From: Hymenopus coronatus
Taxonomy: Eukaryota; Arthropoda; Insecta; Mantodea; Hymenopodidae
Assembly (NCBI GenBank): GCA_030762935.1
Contig: CM060887.1
Location: 14,872,501-14,936,500 of the forward strand
Length of the DNA stretch: 64,000 nt
Direction: 5' to 3'
Made by a program: the position numbers and the translations under genes
Part shown: positions 63,399 through 64,000 of the stretch, piece after piece
How positions within the stretch are numbered: position 1 is the first letter of the stretch
How the letters are laid out: each line of letters begins with the position of its first letter
The notes under the pieces: generated by a model
Seen by the model: the letters and a program-made list of their open reading frames with translations, nothing else
Told to the model about the DNA's origin: nothing
Databases searched by the model: none

Positions 63399-64000
63399 TG
63401 TATCTTGGGCACCGATATAGGGACACGTGTACTCGTAGTTACCGGTTGCATAGCTATTGTTGCCATAAGGTATTGTTGGCTGCATTGGCCGAGGTCACTT
63501 CCGTCGTATTCGAGGATTCCGGAAGTACGTCATTTGTGTTGTGCCAATCCAGGACATTCTACTGGCTCATTGTAATTTAGTATTTTATCAGAGGAATAAA
63601 AACACAGGTAATTCTGGTGAAAAGTGGCATTTGCGTGTAAATTTATTGTCTACAGTCCACATTTAACGGTCACGCCATGTAAAACTACCGAATAGAGACA
63701 GCATTAACGACTGCACGCGCCGCATGTAAACAGCCTGTAGTAACGCGTTGGGGAACGTGGCTCGACGCAGCAGTATACTATTCTGTACTATTTTATAGGT
63801 ATTTAATGCCTTTGATAATAGTACATACTCTTCAAGCAAGATTGTAAAAGCTCTTGCTTCAAATGGATTACGTCAATTTTTGTTATATTTAACGCCCAGT
63901 TTTATTACCATGGTACCGCAAGTGATGATACTGGTGATACATGGAATGGAGATGGAGCACCGGTGGAATGCGATGTCTGGAGAAACGGGAGAAATACCGC
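63399..64000. other. Unassigned, GC-richer right edge
   Basis: Less AT-rich than the rest and free of the window's repeats. A 70-codon plus frame (63368-63580) starts in mariner sequence and is not recognised. AATAAA occurs near 63595. It could be the edge of single-copy sequence. Confidence 0.4.

Overview
This is a 64 kb AT-rich eukaryotic window, almost certainly from an arthropod and probably an insect. The clues are several mariner lineages, Penelope-like retroelements with GIY-YIG domains, a transposase with a DUF4817-type helix-turn-helix, tRNA-derived SINEs, and a decayed copy of an uncharacterised protein common in arthropod genomes. I could not name the species. No intact host gene, rRNA or functional tRNA gene was recognised. 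Nearly every recognisable open frame lies in a mobile element or is a shadow of a repeat.

The dominant component, about 40% of the window by eye, is one interspersed family called Rep-A here. It is about 0.85-0.93 kb, in roughly fifty complete or partial copies on both strands. On its forward strand it runs from TCTGATGTGTTCCATTCACA (a small hairpin) through a long AT-rich body, an (AC)n tract and a GGTGAAATCTCGGTATCG block, to a terminal palindrome around ACTATGTACATAGT ending in AGAGAAAGTA. Copies often sit head to tail, with one copy's end 3-5 bases from the next copy's start. One copy (38393-39248) has a plausible 7-bp target duplication. I see no coding capacity in it.

Inserted between and inside Rep-A are the following. 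(1) Four mariner lineages with ...CGAGG-type ends (groups A-D), plus a fifth fragment (E), mostly dead. Group B has an intact frame that keeps the DNA-binding half and lacks the catalytic core. (2) A Tc1/mariner-like element at 49.2-50.1 kb whose right end is an inverted copy of its own 5' end. (3) A young, almost perfectly palindromic Penelope-like element (24.5-29.85 kb) with two head-to-head truncated copies. (4) An ORF1-only LINE with its own inverted 549-bp arms, nested in one Penelope arm (27401-29666). (5) A second, 5'-truncated Penelope copy (14242-15052). (6) tRNA-derived SINEs (S1, S2, S3). (7) A terminal-inverted-repeat element, Rep-C, carrying two convergent tRNA-like units. It is present empty at 16.1 kb and SINE-filled at 58.6 kb. 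(8) The C-terminal end of a LINE reverse-transcriptase ORF (37.9 kb). (9) A frameshifted pseudogene at 40.9-41.9 kb.

The most striking recurring signal is inversion. Four unrelated elements show head-to-head or snap-back duplication with exact symmetry: the Penelope element, the LINE ORF1 element, the DUF4817-type transposon and mariner E. Rep-A itself is repeatedly joined in opposite orientations. The second signal is a favoured insertion site: two different SINE families are inserted at the same AATACCTTC motif next to the Rep-A terminal palindrome. Coordinates and identities were read by eye and may be off by a few bases at diffuse repeat edges.
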